This document shows, one piece after another, positions 1 to 7,688 of a stretch of 38,489 nucleotides of DNA. Every line of letters starts with the position of its first letter. Within the stretch, counting starts at the first letter, position 1. Origin of the DNA: Bacillota bacterium (lineage in GTDB: Bacteria; Bacillota; Clostridia; Christensenellales; Aristaeellaceae). Location of the stretch: contig JAEYRW010000081.1 of NCBI GenBank assembly GCA_023435435.1, positions 1 through 38,489 on the forward strand. The letters are read 5' to 3'. The notes below the pieces were generated by a model that was not told the origin of the DNA, ran no database searches, and worked only from the letters and a program-made list of their open reading frames with translations. A program made the position numbers and the translations under genes.

Positions 1-357
1 GGTAATCCTGTGTATCTGACGTTCTCACAGGGACAGGAAGCGGATAGCGCCCATGCGATTGCTTTGCTTGAACATGTGCATGTATCTGGCAACAATATCT
101 TAGCCGACAAGGGATATGACACAGACACTGTTCTTGAATATATCGACACAAGGGATGGCTGGCCAACCATCCCCCCCAAGTCAAACCGAGTAAGTCCTCA
201 GAAATGTGACTGGTGGCTGTACAAAGAGCGGCATTTAGTGGAATGCTTTTTCAACAGACTCAAGAACTTCCGACGCATTGCAACGCGCTACGATAAGCTG
301 ATTTCCTCTTTCGCTGGCTTTTGTTGCCTTGCCGCTTTCTGTATCTTGGTGAAATAG
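1..357 (+). mobile_element. IS5-type transposase, C-terminal part (5' end beyond window)
   Basis: The reading frame is open at the window edge, so only the last 118 residues are seen. They carry the end of a DDE transposase catalytic domain: an Asp in the motif LADKGYD, then IPPKSNR, then the block KERHLVECFFNRLK whose Glu is the third catalytic residue, and the RRIATRYDK segment typical of IS5-group transposases. The frame is intact to its TAG stop, so the element may be complete, but the N-terminal half and the left inverted repeat lie outside the window. I could not identify a right inverted repeat with confidence in the 43 bases before the next gene. The family call is firm; the subgroup is not. 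Confidence 0.85.
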
Positions 358-400
358 TCAATTTTCAAACTCGCCCTAATACGAACGGAGGTTCAAAACG

Positions 401-802
401 ATGGATGCAAATAGGAAAGTTACCCTACTCCCTGCGCGCCGTCGCCCGGGCAAGCACGCTAACGAAGAGACGCCTAAACTCCGGGTTGCGGCTTATTGCC
501 GCGTTTCTACGGACAGCGACGAGCAGGCTACCAGCTACGAGGCGCAGGTCGAGCACTACACGTCCTATATCAGCGGCCATCCGGATTGGTCGCTTGCCGG
601 GGTCTTCGCAGACGACGGCATCAGTGGCACCAACACCAAGAAGCGCGAAGAATTCAACCGCATGATCGACGCGTGCATGGCCGGGAACGTCGACATGGTC
701 ATCACAAAGTCCATCAGTCGGTTCGCCCGGAACACGCTAGATTACCGCTCAAATACAGATCGTAGATCAGCTGCACAACCTCCGCCTGTTCCTCGTCGAT
801 GA
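401..802 (+). pseudogene. Large serine recombinase, N-terminal fragment
   Basis: This is a resolvase/invertase-type recombinase that is cut short. The start is supported by a good Shine-Dalgarno (ACGGAGG) nine bases ahead of the ATG. Residues 27 to about 114 match the serine recombinase catalytic domain: AAYCRVST with the nucleophilic Ser, the ADDGISGTN turn, and KSISRFARNT. Directly after RNTLDY, near base 745, the match stops and the frame reads through the antisense of the neighbouring recombinase for about 18 meaningless codons. The rest of the catalytic domain, the recombinase domain, the zinc ribbon and the coiled coil of a normal protein of about 500 residues are missing. It is almost certainly inactive, and it faces another truncated recombinase. 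Confidence 0.8.
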
Positions 803-1382
803 CGAGTTCGCCATGTTCGTCATGGCAATAGCCGAAACACCTGCGCGCATACAGTTTTGACTGTCCAGAGATCAGGCGACGTCGGATGCCCCATTTAATG
901 GATTCTCCGATGGATTCGCTCTCCGCCTGGGCGACGGCGCTCAGCGTCGAGATCAGGATGTCGTCGCTGGCTTCGCTGGTGCTGAGCTGCTCCTGATAAA
1001 AGTAGATTTCAGTGCCCAGCGACTTGAGCCGCCGCACGGTTTCCAGAAGATCCACCGTGTTCCTGGCAAACCGACTGATGGTTTTCACCAGCACGATGCT
1101 GAACCGATTTTCGTAGGCGTCGAGGATCATTTCCTGAAACCCCCAGCGCGCCACATTGCCGCCGGAATCCCGGTCCGTATAGACTTTATAAATCGTCCAG
1201 TCAGGATGCCAGGCCACGTATTCCTTCAGCATCGCGACCTGTGCCTCCAGACTCTCGTCCTGAGAACCGTGCTCTGTGCTGACCCGGCAGTAGATGGCGA
1301 CTTTTGTGCGCTTTTTCGGCAGGGCGGGGATGGTGTACATCCTGCGTTCCAACGGTTCATCCGTCATGACGGCATCCCTCAA
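714..1382 (-). pseudogene. Large serine recombinase, truncated at its 3' end
   Basis: This second recombinase fragment is convergent with the one at 401. It has a full catalytic domain: KVAIYCRVST with the catalytic Ser, TDRDSGGN, KTISRFARNT, and the SAVAQAESE helix, followed by the start of the recombinase domain (GIRRRL, CFGYCHDEHGELVIDEE, VVQLIYDLYLSG). Homology ends near base 750, where the sequence becomes the reverse strand of the other recombinase. The last eight or nine residues are therefore antisense. At about 213 meaningful residues it lacks more than half of a normal large serine recombinase. The two genes differ in sequence, so this is a join of two distinct recombinases rather than a duplication. 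The start is uncertain: a later ATG gives MTDEPLERRM. Confidence 0.8.
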
Positions 1383-1687
1383 AACATCGTAATAGCTCCA
1401 ATATTGCGCAAATCAGTTCCAAATGATAAGTAATCTAAACTGCTTTTGCCCTTTTTTTCCCTCAAAACGGGCAGCAGCAGCGGCATTTTTGAGCCTCAAA
1501 CGGACCTACCCCCATGCACATCCATTCTGCATACTCAACCGCGCAAAAATAGAAAAACATCCATCCTATACAGACACCAAAATCGGTCATCCATCCTGCA
1601 CACACGCGAAAATGCGGCGCATTTCGGCATGTTCCCTTGTGCCAAGATGATACACGGAAAAATACAACATTTCTACCCCAGAAGTGC
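1383..1687. other. Geneless, AT-richer stretch with short direct repeats
   Basis: I see no supported gene here. The base composition is more AT-rich than the housekeeping genes to the right and resembles mobile DNA. It holds three imperfect copies of CATCCATYCTRYA starting at 1519, 1558 and 1588. It includes the region upstream of the minus-strand recombinase, where promoter signals would be expected, but I did not find a convincing one. Confidence 0.5.
1519..1602. repeat. Three short imperfect direct repeats
   Basis: Copies of CATCCATYCTRYA begin at 1519, 1558 and 1588, that is 39 and 30 bases apart. The second and third copies are also followed by similar purine-rich tails (CCAAAATCGG and GCGAAAATGCGG). 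They lie upstream of the truncated minus-strand recombinase. They may be protein-binding repeats or mobile-element end sequence. No function can be assigned from the sequence. Confidence 0.45.
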
Positions 1688-1712
1688 GAAAAAGCCCGAT
1701 TTTCGGGCCTTT
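1688..1712 (-). terminator. Rho-independent terminator of the pfkA/methyltransferase unit
   Basis: Read on the minus strand, a GCCCGA stem (1703-1708 with 1694-1699) closes a three-base loop and is followed by TTTTT. The stem is extended by flanking A/T pairs. It begins only eleven bases after the methyltransferase stop codon. Confidence 0.8.
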
Positions 1713-1719
1713 TCGATGA

Positions 1720-3006
1720 CTATTTCGACACTCTTGCCATCAATGCCACGCACTCGACGTGCCCTGTCCACGGGAACATGTCGACAGGTGTTACACACTG
1801 AAGTTGGAATTCTCGCGCGGCAAGCAGCTTCACATCCCGGGCGAGGGTTGCCGGATCGCAGGAGACATACGAAATTCGCTCCGGTTTCAGGACGCCCAGC
1901 GCGTCGATCAGCGCGGGGTCGCAACCTTTTCGCGGCGGGTCCAGAATGACGCGGTTAAACCGTTCGCCCGCGCGGACGAGCCGGGGAATTTCCGTGCCCG
2001 CGTCGGCACAGATGAATCGCGCCTTGTCTGAGAGTCCATTTGCCTCCGCGTTTTTGCGGGCGTCCTGAATGGCGGGCGCGACGATTTCCACGCCCAACGC
2101 GCGTCCGGCCCGCCGCGCGGCCGCAAGGGTAATGGTGCCGCAGCCGCAGTAGGCGTCGAGCAGGCTGCACGTGTCGTCAAGTGCCGCCGCGTCGAGTGCG
2201 AGCGAATAGAGTACCTCCGCCTGACGCGGATTGACCTGGAAAAACGTCTGGGGCGATAGTTCAAACCGCAGGCCGCACAGAGGCTCGGAAATTGTACCCA
2301 CGCCCGCAACGTGCGTCATTTTACCGTCGAGCGCATGGGCCGGGCGCGGCTTCAGCGCGCAGAAATAAACGGACTTGACGCCCTCCGCTTCCAGAAGCCG
2401 GCCCAGCCACCTGGGCGCGGCACCTTGGGCCGACAGGATCGTCATCGCCTCGCCGGCCGCGTTCGTGCGCGTCACAAGCCAGCCGTCGATTCCCGTTCCC
2501 CTGAGCAGAACGGCGGCATGACGCATCGCACGGATGCTCGCCTCGGACTGAAGCAGGCAGTCGTCAATCTCGACAAAGCCGACCCCGCCCGCCGCAATCA
2601 TGCCGACCCGGCCGTCCCGCACGGCGTATTCCGCCTTGTTGCGCGTGCGTTCGGGATTTTCGCAGCCCACCGTATCGCGCACGTCGGCATCGCTTATGCC
2701 CGCGATGCGCGCCATTGCATCCGTCACTCGACGCCTCTTCAGCTCGAGGGTGTGCGCGTAGTCCGCGTGGCGGATCCGGCAGCCGCCGCATGTCCCGCTA
2801 TACGCGCACGCGGGCGCGATTCTGTGCGCGGAAGGTTCGACCACCTCAACCAGTTCCGCCTCGCAGTATCTGCCCGCGTCTTTCACAATCCGCGCCGCGA
2901 CCCGCTCGCCCGGCAGAGCCCCCGCCACAAATGCCGCGCGCCCGTCGGGAAGCCTGCCGACGCCCTGCATTTCGGAGCCGACGCCTGTGATTTCGATTGT
3001 GTCCAT
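1720..3006 (-). CDS. TrmA/RumA-type 23S rRNA m5U methyltransferase
   Basis: A SAM-dependent RNA uracil-C5 methyltransferase of the TrmA/RumA (RlmC/RlmD) family, 428 residues, the usual size. The order is an N-terminal TRAM-like beta domain (about 1-60), an iron-sulfur cysteine set (C67, C73, C76 in CAYSGTCGGC, and C150), a central domain, and a C-terminal Rossmann methyltransferase domain with LLDAYCGCGTITL and LDPPRKGCDP. The motif SYVSCDPATLARD holds the nucleophilic Cys. The full Fe-S cysteine set argues for the rRNA enzymes rather than TrmA, but whether it modifies U747, U1939 or both cannot be told. Its ATG shares one base with the pfkA stop (TGATG), so it is probably translated by coupling from pfkA. 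A terminator follows directly. Confidence 0.93.
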   Translation of the reverse strand: MDTIEITGVGSEMQGVGRLPDGRAAFVAGALPGERVAARIVKDAGRYCEAELVEVVEPSAHRIAPACAYSGTCGGCRIRHADYAHTLELKRRRVTDAMARIAGISDADVRDTVGCENPERTRNKAEYAVRDGRVGMIAAGGVGFVEIDDCLLQSEASIRAMRHAAVLLRGTGIDGWLVTRTNAAGEAMTILSAQGAAPRWLGRLLEAEGVKSVYFCALKPRPAHALDGKMTHVAGVGTISEPLCGLRFELSPQTFFQVNPRQAEVLYSLALDAAALDDTCSLLDAYCGCGTITLAAARRAGRALGVEIVAPAIQDARKNAEANGLSDKARFICADAGTEIPRLVRAGERFNRVILDPPRKGCDPALIDALGVLKPERISYVSCDPATLARDVKLLAAREFQLQCVTPVDMFPWTGHVECVALMARVSK

Positions 3007-4070
3007 CAGGACTGGGTCATAAACGATACCATGTCGATGAGCCGATCGAGGTCGTCCACCTCGGTCTGGCTGCCGGTCTGCACCTCCGTCAGCGGCACAT
3101 TGATCATCTTCTCGCCGCGCACGCCCACCGCGACGCCGCCGATGTCGTCATTTAAAAGCTGCGTGGCATAGGCGCCCATGCGCGTCGCGAGCACCCTGTC
3201 CCGCGCGGACGGGCTGCCGCCGCGCTGGGTGTAGCCCAGCACCGTCGCGCGGGTCTCGTGGCCGGAGAGCACCTCGACGATCTGCGCGACCTGTGAACTC
3301 GAAAGGTTATGAAGACTCATGTCCTTGAGCCTCGGATTGTTTTCGATGATCTTTGCCACGTCAGAGGTCAGGGATTTGACAGCGCCTTCCGCAAACACCA
3401 TCATCATCGACCGCTTGCCGCGCAGGACGCCCCATTTTACACGCTCGGCAATTTCCTCGAGGCTCCAAGGTTTTTCGGGAATCATGTAAAGCTCCGCGCC
3501 GCAGGCCACTGCCGTATAAAGCGCGATGTCTCCGCAGTTGCGGCCCATGACGGTGATGAGACTCACGCGCTCGTGGGAATCGCTGGTGTCGCGGATGCGG
3601 TTGACGGCTTCGCAGGCGGTGTTGACGGCGGTATCAAAGCCGATGGTGTAATCGGTGTAGTTGAGATCGTTGTCGATGGTGCCGGGGATGCCGATGGTGG
3701 GGAAGCCCTGCGCGAAAAGGTCCTGGGCGCCCTTGTATGTGCCGTCTCCGCCGATGGTGATAAGACCCTCGATGCCCAGCGCACGCAAATTTTCAATGGC
3801 GCGCCGCTGATACTTCGGATCGAGAAACTCGAGACAGCGCGCCGTCATAAGGAAAGTGCCGCCGCGATGGATTTTGTCGGAGACGCTGCGCGACGTGAGG
3901 ATCTCAAAATCGTCGCGTTCGTTTTCACTGCGCATGAGAAGTCCGTTGTACCCGCGCTTAAAGCCGACCACGGACATGCCAAGCTGCATTCCAGTTCTGA
4001 CCACCGAGCGGATCGCCGCGTTCATGCCGGGCGCATCGCCGCCGGAAGTCATGACACCTATACGCTTCAT
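3006..4070 (-). CDS. pfkA: ATP-dependent 6-phosphofructokinase
   Basis: Phosphorylates fructose 6-phosphate to fructose 1,6-bisphosphate in glycolysis. The 354-residue protein opens with the ATP-binding MKRIGVMTSGGDAPGMN, then ITIGGDGTYKGA, where Gly follows Asp in the GGDGT motif as in ATP-using rather than PPi-using enzymes. PGTIDNDL contains the catalytic Asp, followed by GFDTAVNT and MGRNCGDIA. I chose the ATG at 4070 because AGGAGAG lies six bases upstream and the E. coli enzyme starts at the same point. The frame stays open 13 codons further, to 4109. A TTGAAC-16-TATAAT promoter lies just upstream. The stop overlaps the RNA methyltransferase start by one base, an unusual pairing for pfkA, which in many Bacillota sits beside pyruvate kinase or dnaE. 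Confidence 0.96.
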   Translation of the reverse strand: MKRIGVMTSGGDAPGMNAAIRSVVRTGMQLGMSVVGFKRGYNGLLMRSENERDDFEILTSRSVSDKIHRGGTFLMTARCLEFLDPKYQRRAIENLRALGIEGLITIGGDGTYKGAQDLFAQGFPTIGIPGTIDNDLNYTDYTIGFDTAVNTACEAVNRIRDTSDSHERVSLITVMGRNCGDIALYTAVACGAELYMIPEKPWSLEEIAERVKWGVLRGKRSMMMVFAEGAVKSLTSDVAKIIENNPRLKDMSLHNLSSSQVAQIVEVLSGHETRATVLGYTQRGGSPSARDRVLATRMGAYATQLLNDDIGGVAVGVRGEKMINVPLTEVQTGSQTEVDDLDRLIDMVSFMTQS

Positions 4071-4114
4071 GCAAATCTCTCCTGTCATCGATTCGTACTT
4101 CGCACCCATCTTGA

Positions 4115-4142
4115 ATTATACAGCGCGCGTGCGTGGGTTCAA
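4115..4142 (-). promoter_or_regulatory. Sigma70-like promoter of pfkA
   Basis: On the minus strand TTGAAC (4142-4137) and TATAAT (4120-4115) are separated by 16 bases. The -10 box is consensus. The predicted leader to the pfkA ATG is about 40 bases. Confidence 0.65.
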
Positions 4143-4184
4143 CAGTGCAGTTTTGTTAAATATTGATCGGCTCGCGAAGGCATC

Positions 4185-4214
4185 TGGACAAAGACGGGCT
4201 CCCTGTGATATAAT
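4185..4214 (+). promoter_or_regulatory. Promoter of the tRNA pair
   Basis: TGGACA (4185-4190) and a perfect TATAAT (4209-4214) are 18 bases apart, ending 22 bases before the tRNA-Thr gene. The pfkA promoter diverges from it. Confidence 0.6.
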
Positions 4215-4236
4215 TCTTAACTGTCGGTGGTCGTTC

Positions 4237-4312
4237 GCCAATGTAGCTCAGTTGGTAGAGCAGCGGTTTCGTAAACCGCAGGTCAAGGGTTCGAGTCCCT
4301 TCATTGGCTCCA
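4237..4312 (+). tRNA. tRNA-Thr, anticodon CGT
   Basis: A complete 76-base cloverleaf with encoded CCA. The acceptor GCCAATG pairs with CATTGGC, the D arm is GCTC...GAGC, the anticodon stem GCGGT/ACCGC holds the loop TTCGTAA with anticodon CGT (reads ACG), and the T arm AAGGG/CCCTT holds TTCGAGT. Confidence 0.95.
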
Positions 4313-4315
4313 GGA

Positions 4316-4392
4316 CGAGGTGTAGCGCAGTTTGGTAGCGCGTTTGGTTCGGGACCAAAAGGTCGCAGGTTCAAATCCTGTCACCTCGACCA
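4316..4392 (+). tRNA. tRNA-Pro, anticodon CGG
   Basis: A complete 77-base cloverleaf with encoded CCA. The acceptor CGAGGTG pairs with CACCTCG. The anticodon stem TTTGG/CCAAA holds the loop TTCGGGA with anticodon CGG (reads CCG). The T arm GCAGG/CCTGT includes one G-T pair and holds TTCAAAT. It begins three bases after tRNA-Thr, so the two are surely cotranscribed. Its 3' end is overlapped on the other strand by the tail of a decayed integrase, which makes it a likely integration target. Confidence 0.95.
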
Positions 4393-4847
4393 TAAAATCC
4401 TTCGAAAGTAAGCGTTTCGGAGGGTTTTTTTATTGCGCATTGCATAAATCGCTTTGTATTCTGCGATTTCCGTGCAACTTTTGAGCAACTTTTCTTATGA
4501 AACATTTTATAAATTTGCCTCGTTGCCTTTTCCATGTGACCACGACCGAGATGAGTGTAGATATTCATTGTCGTCTGATAATCCGCACGCCCCACCTTCT
4601 TCATCGTAAGGACGCACAATATGGAAGCCGCTTCTTTCTGCGCAAGGCGAATCATCATCCAAGACGAGGTGATTGTTTCTGGAGACCGTCCCGAATTATG
4701 TGTAAACCTCCAAGCCGAACAGAAAGCACAAATCGACCGGCCCGTCAAGGGTGAAATGAACGGCGCCGCACGCCGTCCTTGACAGGCCGCCCGGTTTGTG
4801 TTACCGTGCAAATAAGGTACGCGGATAGACTCCGATGCCTTCCACAA
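4371..4847 (-). pseudogene. Decayed phage-type tyrosine integrase, C-terminal remnant
   Basis: The only part that is clearly recognisable is VGRADYQTTMNIYTHL (about 4595-4548), which matches the end of the tyrosine recombinase catalytic domain where the nucleophilic Tyr sits in IYTHL. The basic C-terminal tail after it is plausible. The upstream part of the open frame does not show the Arg or HxxR residues of an integrase, so the gene is broken or frameshifted. The frame ends inside the T arm of tRNA-Pro, as in elements whose integrase abuts the att site in a tRNA 3' end. It is probably the left edge of an old integrated element. No intact integrase is present in the window. Confidence 0.6.
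4399..4431 (+). terminator. Terminator of the tRNA operon
   Basis: CCTTCGAAA pairs with TTTCGGAGG (one T-G pair) around a seven-base loop and is followed by seven T residues. It lies just past tRNA-Pro. Confidence 0.85.
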
Positions 4848-4962
4848 TTAGACTCCATCTCGCAACTTAGGACTTAGAAAAAAATCCGGTGCAGACACAA
4901 ATAATTGCGCATCCATACTTTTTCCCTTTTGTGCCGACGTTTGTTGAAGAACGGAGATTGTC

Positions 4963-5775
4963 ATGAAAACCAGACTTGAGCAAGTATTAGATCGCCACCT
5001 TAAGGGACGGGAAATCGCGGTGTGGGGCACTCCAACACACCATTTACTTCGCGTGTTAAGGTCCTATAAGTATCATATAGCAGATATTGTAGATCAGAAA
5101 AAACACTATGTCGTTACTGTAACAGAAGACGAAATGGACGAGTTTTTAGATGACGAACAAGGCGAAGCATTCAAATATGTAGAGGATTGCGTCGTCTTTA
5201 GCGAATCAGGCACGAGCCTTCCGTTCGATTGGGAATGCCACGGGGTAAGCATCGGCAGTGGGTCTTATTTTGGTGAAAGCTTCGTAAAGGGATGCGAATA
5301 TGGCTATATCGAGCGCATCGGTCGCTATGCTTCCATCAGCAGTGCCGCAATGATTCAAGCGAACCACGCAATGAATATGATGTTTACCAGTGACGATATC
5401 CAAGACATTTTCACGGAGGAGAACATGACCGCATACAAGGCCAGAAAAGCCGAATGCTCCAAATATCGAAGAAAGCGTGTGATCATCGGCAATGATGTAT
5501 GGATCGGCGGGCACGCGTTTATCAACGCCTCCAAAGTAAAGAGCATCGGCGATGGCGCAATTATCGGATCGGGCGCAGTGGTGCTAGAAGATGTGCCGCC
5601 TTACGCGATTGTTATTGGAGTTCCCGCAAAAATCAAGCGTTACCGGTTCCCGCAAGAGTTGATTGAAACTTTGCTCCGCGTTAAATGGTGGAACTGGAGC
5701 ATTGAGGAAATTAACGCAAATGCCGATGCCTTAATATCACCGGAGATATTTGTGCAAAGATTCGCGCGCAAGTAG
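4963..5775 (+). CDS. Vat/CatB-like hexapeptide acetyltransferase
   Basis: An acyl-CoA-dependent O-acetyltransferase of the left-handed beta-helix type, 270 residues. The N-terminal 85 residues are not recognisable to me and resemble no standard Vat N-terminus, although WGTPTHHLLRVL is reminiscent of nucleotide-binding folds in sugar acetyltransferases. Residues 95 to about 235 are hexapeptide repeats (VSIGSGSYFGE, IIGNDVWIGGHAFI, IIGSGAVV, IVIGVPAKIKRYRF). QANHAMN supplies the likely catalytic His. The WWNWSIEEI tail is typical of xenobiotic acetyltransferases. Substrate could be a glycan, a polysaccharide precursor or an antibiotic. GGAG lies six bases before the ATG. It is a lone gene with two terminators behind it and a lower GC content than the flanks, which suggests transfer. 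Confidence 0.8.
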   Translation: MKTRLEQVLDRHLKGREIAVWGTPTHHLLRVLRSYKYHIADIVDQKKHYVVTVTEDEMDEFLDDEQGEAFKYVEDCVVFSESGTSLPFDWECHGVSIGSGSYFGESFVKGCEYGYIERIGRYASISSAAMIQANHAMNMMFTSDDIQDIFTEENMTAYKARKAECSKYRRKRVIIGNDVWIGGHAFINASKVKSIGDGAIIGSGAVVLEDVPPYAIVIGVPAKIKRYRFPQELIETLLRVKWWNWSIEEINANADALISPEIFVQRFARK

Positions 5776-5856
5776 AGATGCAAGTTTACACGCTGACTTA
5801 ACGGGAAAGTGGGTTATTGTGAAAGATTAGCAATTAACCCTTTTTACTCACGAACG

Positions 5857-5879
5857 GCGCGTCCTTCGGGGCGCGCTTT
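5857..5879 (+). terminator. UUCG-capped terminator
   Basis: GCGCGTCC pairs with GGGCGCGC (one T-G pair) around a TTCG tetraloop, followed by TTT. It is the first of two hairpins after the acetyltransferase gene. Confidence 0.6.
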
Positions 5880-5891
5880 CATCATGAATCC

Positions 5892-5914
5892 AAACGCCAC
5901 GGTGGCGTTTTTTA
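5892..5914 (+). terminator. Second terminator after the acetyltransferase gene
   Basis: AACGCCAC is followed directly by its reverse complement GGTGGCGTT and a run of T residues. The innermost bases must form the loop. Confidence 0.7.
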
Positions 5915-5947
5915 TACCCGAGAACCGGGCGCAAAGGTGGTAATCAT

Positions 5948-6354
5948 GAATTACCTGGTAAGCATCACAAGCAATTCTGCCAGGACGCGCGGGCAATTTA
6001 TGCCGCCGTATCGCGTCCGGCAGCCAAAGAGGCGCCGCGGGCGCTTGGGGAGAAGTGGGCGGAATACCCCGCGGCAGTGCGCGTCTGGAAAGACAGTTTC
6101 GAGCATGTCGAGCGGCTGTTTGAACTGCCCGCTCAGATCCGGCGCATGGTCTATACGACGAACATGGTCGAAGGATTTCACTCGGCGCTGCGCAAGGTTA
6201 CGCGTGGGAAGCGGCGTTTCCGGATGACGACGCCGTCCTTCGCGCCGTCTACCTACGGGCAATGGACGTCGCAAAGAAACGGACGATGCCCGTCCCCAAC
6301 TGGTCGCTGGTTCTTGGGCAGATCGTTTTGCTGTTTCCGGATCTGGTGTCCTGA
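5948..6354 (+). pseudogene. IS256-type (Mutator) transposase, frameshifted C-terminal remnant
   Basis: Translation from 5948 gives a continuous match to the end of an IS256-family transposase: ELPGKHHKQFCQDARAIYAA, GEKWAEYPAAV, IRRMVYTTNMVEGFHSALRK, RKVTRGK. After that the homology jumps to another frame (AAFPDDDAVLRAVYLRAMDV, then KKRTMPVPNWSLVLGQIVLL and a TGA at 6354). One frameshift near 6215 and the loss of roughly the first two thirds of the gene make it nonfunctional. YTTN..EG contains the third catalytic Glu of this family. It lies between the acetyltransferase and the catechol cluster and is a scar of mobile-element activity. Confidence 0.85.
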
Positions 6355-6802
6355 TCAGGATTTGGGAAAGTTTGCACAGGGAACTAGACACAACCAAGAT
6401 AATGTGGCATGAGCACGCCCGCGCAGGTTCCTTTTTCAATCATCCCCGAACGATCGCATTCGACCGTCTGCCGCCGCGGCGGGCGGGATGGCGGAACTAC
6501 ACACCTCCCAGCGACCGGACGACGCCTGCGCGACCCACCGCGCTCCTGCTGAAAAAGCGTCCGTACGATCCGCAAAGCCGGTCAGGGATCTCCGCGTCCT
6601 GTTCAAGTATCGCCGAAAAAAGCAGGGGGCCCGGCTGAGGTGCGCGGGAACCCGCGCCTCGTCGGCTTGGGACAAGATCGCGCAGAACCGGGCGGTGGGG
6701 CGCGCCGTCCTTTAAGGCGCCGGTGATATGGCGCCGCGCAAAACGCATTTGGCAAAAATTCAGCATATGCGAACGCATGTACTAAATATGGGAAAAATAC
6801 GC
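6355..6802. other. Geneless stretch upstream of the catechol operon
   Basis: About 450 GC-rich bases in which several overlapping frames stay open but none has a start with a ribosome binding site, a recognisable domain or low-complexity-free sequence. I see no gene. The right end carries the operator-like palindrome and the promoter of the IclR gene. The left part may be degraded insertion-element or gene remnant. Confidence 0.5.
6767..6778. promoter_or_regulatory. Candidate IclR operator (palindrome)
   Basis: ATGCG-AA-CGCAT is a perfect 12-base palindrome ending 24 bases upstream of the -35 box of the regulator promoter. IclR-family activators of aromatic pathways commonly bind short palindromes just upstream of -35. 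The link to this regulator is inferred from position only. Confidence 0.4.
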
Positions 6803-6831
6803 TTGTTGAAAGGTTGAGAAAATGTTATGAT
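6803..6831 (+). promoter_or_regulatory. Promoter of the catechol meta-cleavage operon
   Basis: TTGTTG (6803-6808) and TATGAT (6826-6831) are 17 bases apart in an AT-rich patch. The predicted transcript starts near 6838, about 48 bases before the regulator ATG. Confidence 0.6.
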
Positions 6832-6885
6832 AAGGAAGAAGAAAGGAACTGCGTTCGGCTCCTGGAAATTCAGGCGGAGGGCAAG

Positions 6886-7665
6886 ATGAGTTCTGAAAAC
6901 AAGGACACGCATGTCAAGTCGGTGGAGCGGGCGTTCCTGCTGGTGGAAGCCCTTGCCGAGAAGCCGCGGGAGCACTCGCTGACCGCGCTTTCAAAGCAGC
7001 TGGGCTGGCCAAAGAGCACGGTACATGGCATCCTCACAACGTTGGTCAAGTATCGCTATGCCCAGCAATCCGAGGAGAACGGCCTGTACCGGCTCGGCGT
7101 ACGCTTCTTTGAGCTGGGCGCGTGCGTCGGCGGCACGTGGGACATCCGCGCCATCGCGGCGCCCGTTATGCAGCGCCTGAACCAGGAGTTGGGTGAGATG
7201 GTTCAGTTGGCGACAGAGGATCAGGGGGAGCTTCTGTACCTGGAAAAGCTCGACTCCCTGCATTTGATCCGCATCGTTTCGGAAGTGGGCAGGCGGCTCC
7301 CCATGCATTGCACGGGCCTGGGCAAGGCGATCCTTGCGTACATGCCCGCCGCCCGGGTGCGGCAGATCGTCCGGGAGCGCGGCCTCAAGGCGTTTTCGCC
7401 GCGCACCATTACCACGCTGCCCGTGCTGGAGAAGGAACTTGCGCTTACCCGGGCGCGCGGTTACGCCATGGATGAAGGGGAAATCATGGAGGGACTGCGC
7501 TGCGTGGCCGCGCCGATCGTCAGCGGCAAGGGAGAAGTCAAGTACGCCATCAGCGTCTCCGCCATCGGGACGAACCTCGAGGGCGAAAAGCTGGAACGCG
7601 CCAAGGATCGCGTGGTCGCCGCGGCGGCAGAGATTGCCGAGGCGATCCGCTACGAGGACATATGA
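6886..7665 (+). CDS. IclR-family transcriptional regulator
   Basis: A 259-residue DNA-binding regulator, the usual IclR length. Residues 10 to about 70 are the winged helix-turn-helix (SVERAFLLVEALAEK, then SLTALSKQLGWPKSTVHGIL as helix-turn-helix). Residues 80-255 are the effector-binding IclR domain (YRLGVRFFELG, RIVSEVGRRLPMHCTGLGKA, YAMDEGEIMEGLRCVAAPI). The start at 6886 has GGAGG seven bases upstream; an in-frame ATG at 6814 has none. It is the first gene of the catechol operon, 23 bases before the hydrolase gene, so it is probably cotranscribed and controls its own operon. MhpR and PcaR are IclR members that govern aromatic pathways. The effector here is likely an aromatic or ring-cleavage compound. 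Confidence 0.92.
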   Translation: MSSENKDTHVKSVERAFLLVEALAEKPREHSLTALSKQLGWPKSTVHGILTTLVKYRYAQQSEENGLYRLGVRFFELGACVGGTWDIRAIAAPVMQRLNQELGEMVQLATEDQGELLYLEKLDSLHLIRIVSEVGRRLPMHCTGLGKAILAYMPAARVRQIVRERGLKAFSPRTITTLPVLEKELALTRARGYAMDEGEIMEGLRCVAAPIVSGKGEVKYAISVSAIGTNLEGEKLERAKDRVVAAAAEIAEAIRYEDI

Positions 7666-7688
7666 GACGAAACAAGGAGTGATCTGAC

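Noticed and set aside
1519..1602. CRISPR array
   Set aside because: The three repeats are only about 13 bases, imperfect and unevenly spaced, and no cas genes are present.
4963..5775. Chloramphenicol or streptogramin resistance gene
   Set aside because: The fold and tail match xenobiotic acetyltransferases, but the N-terminal part is atypical and many such proteins act on glycans, so resistance cannot be claimed.
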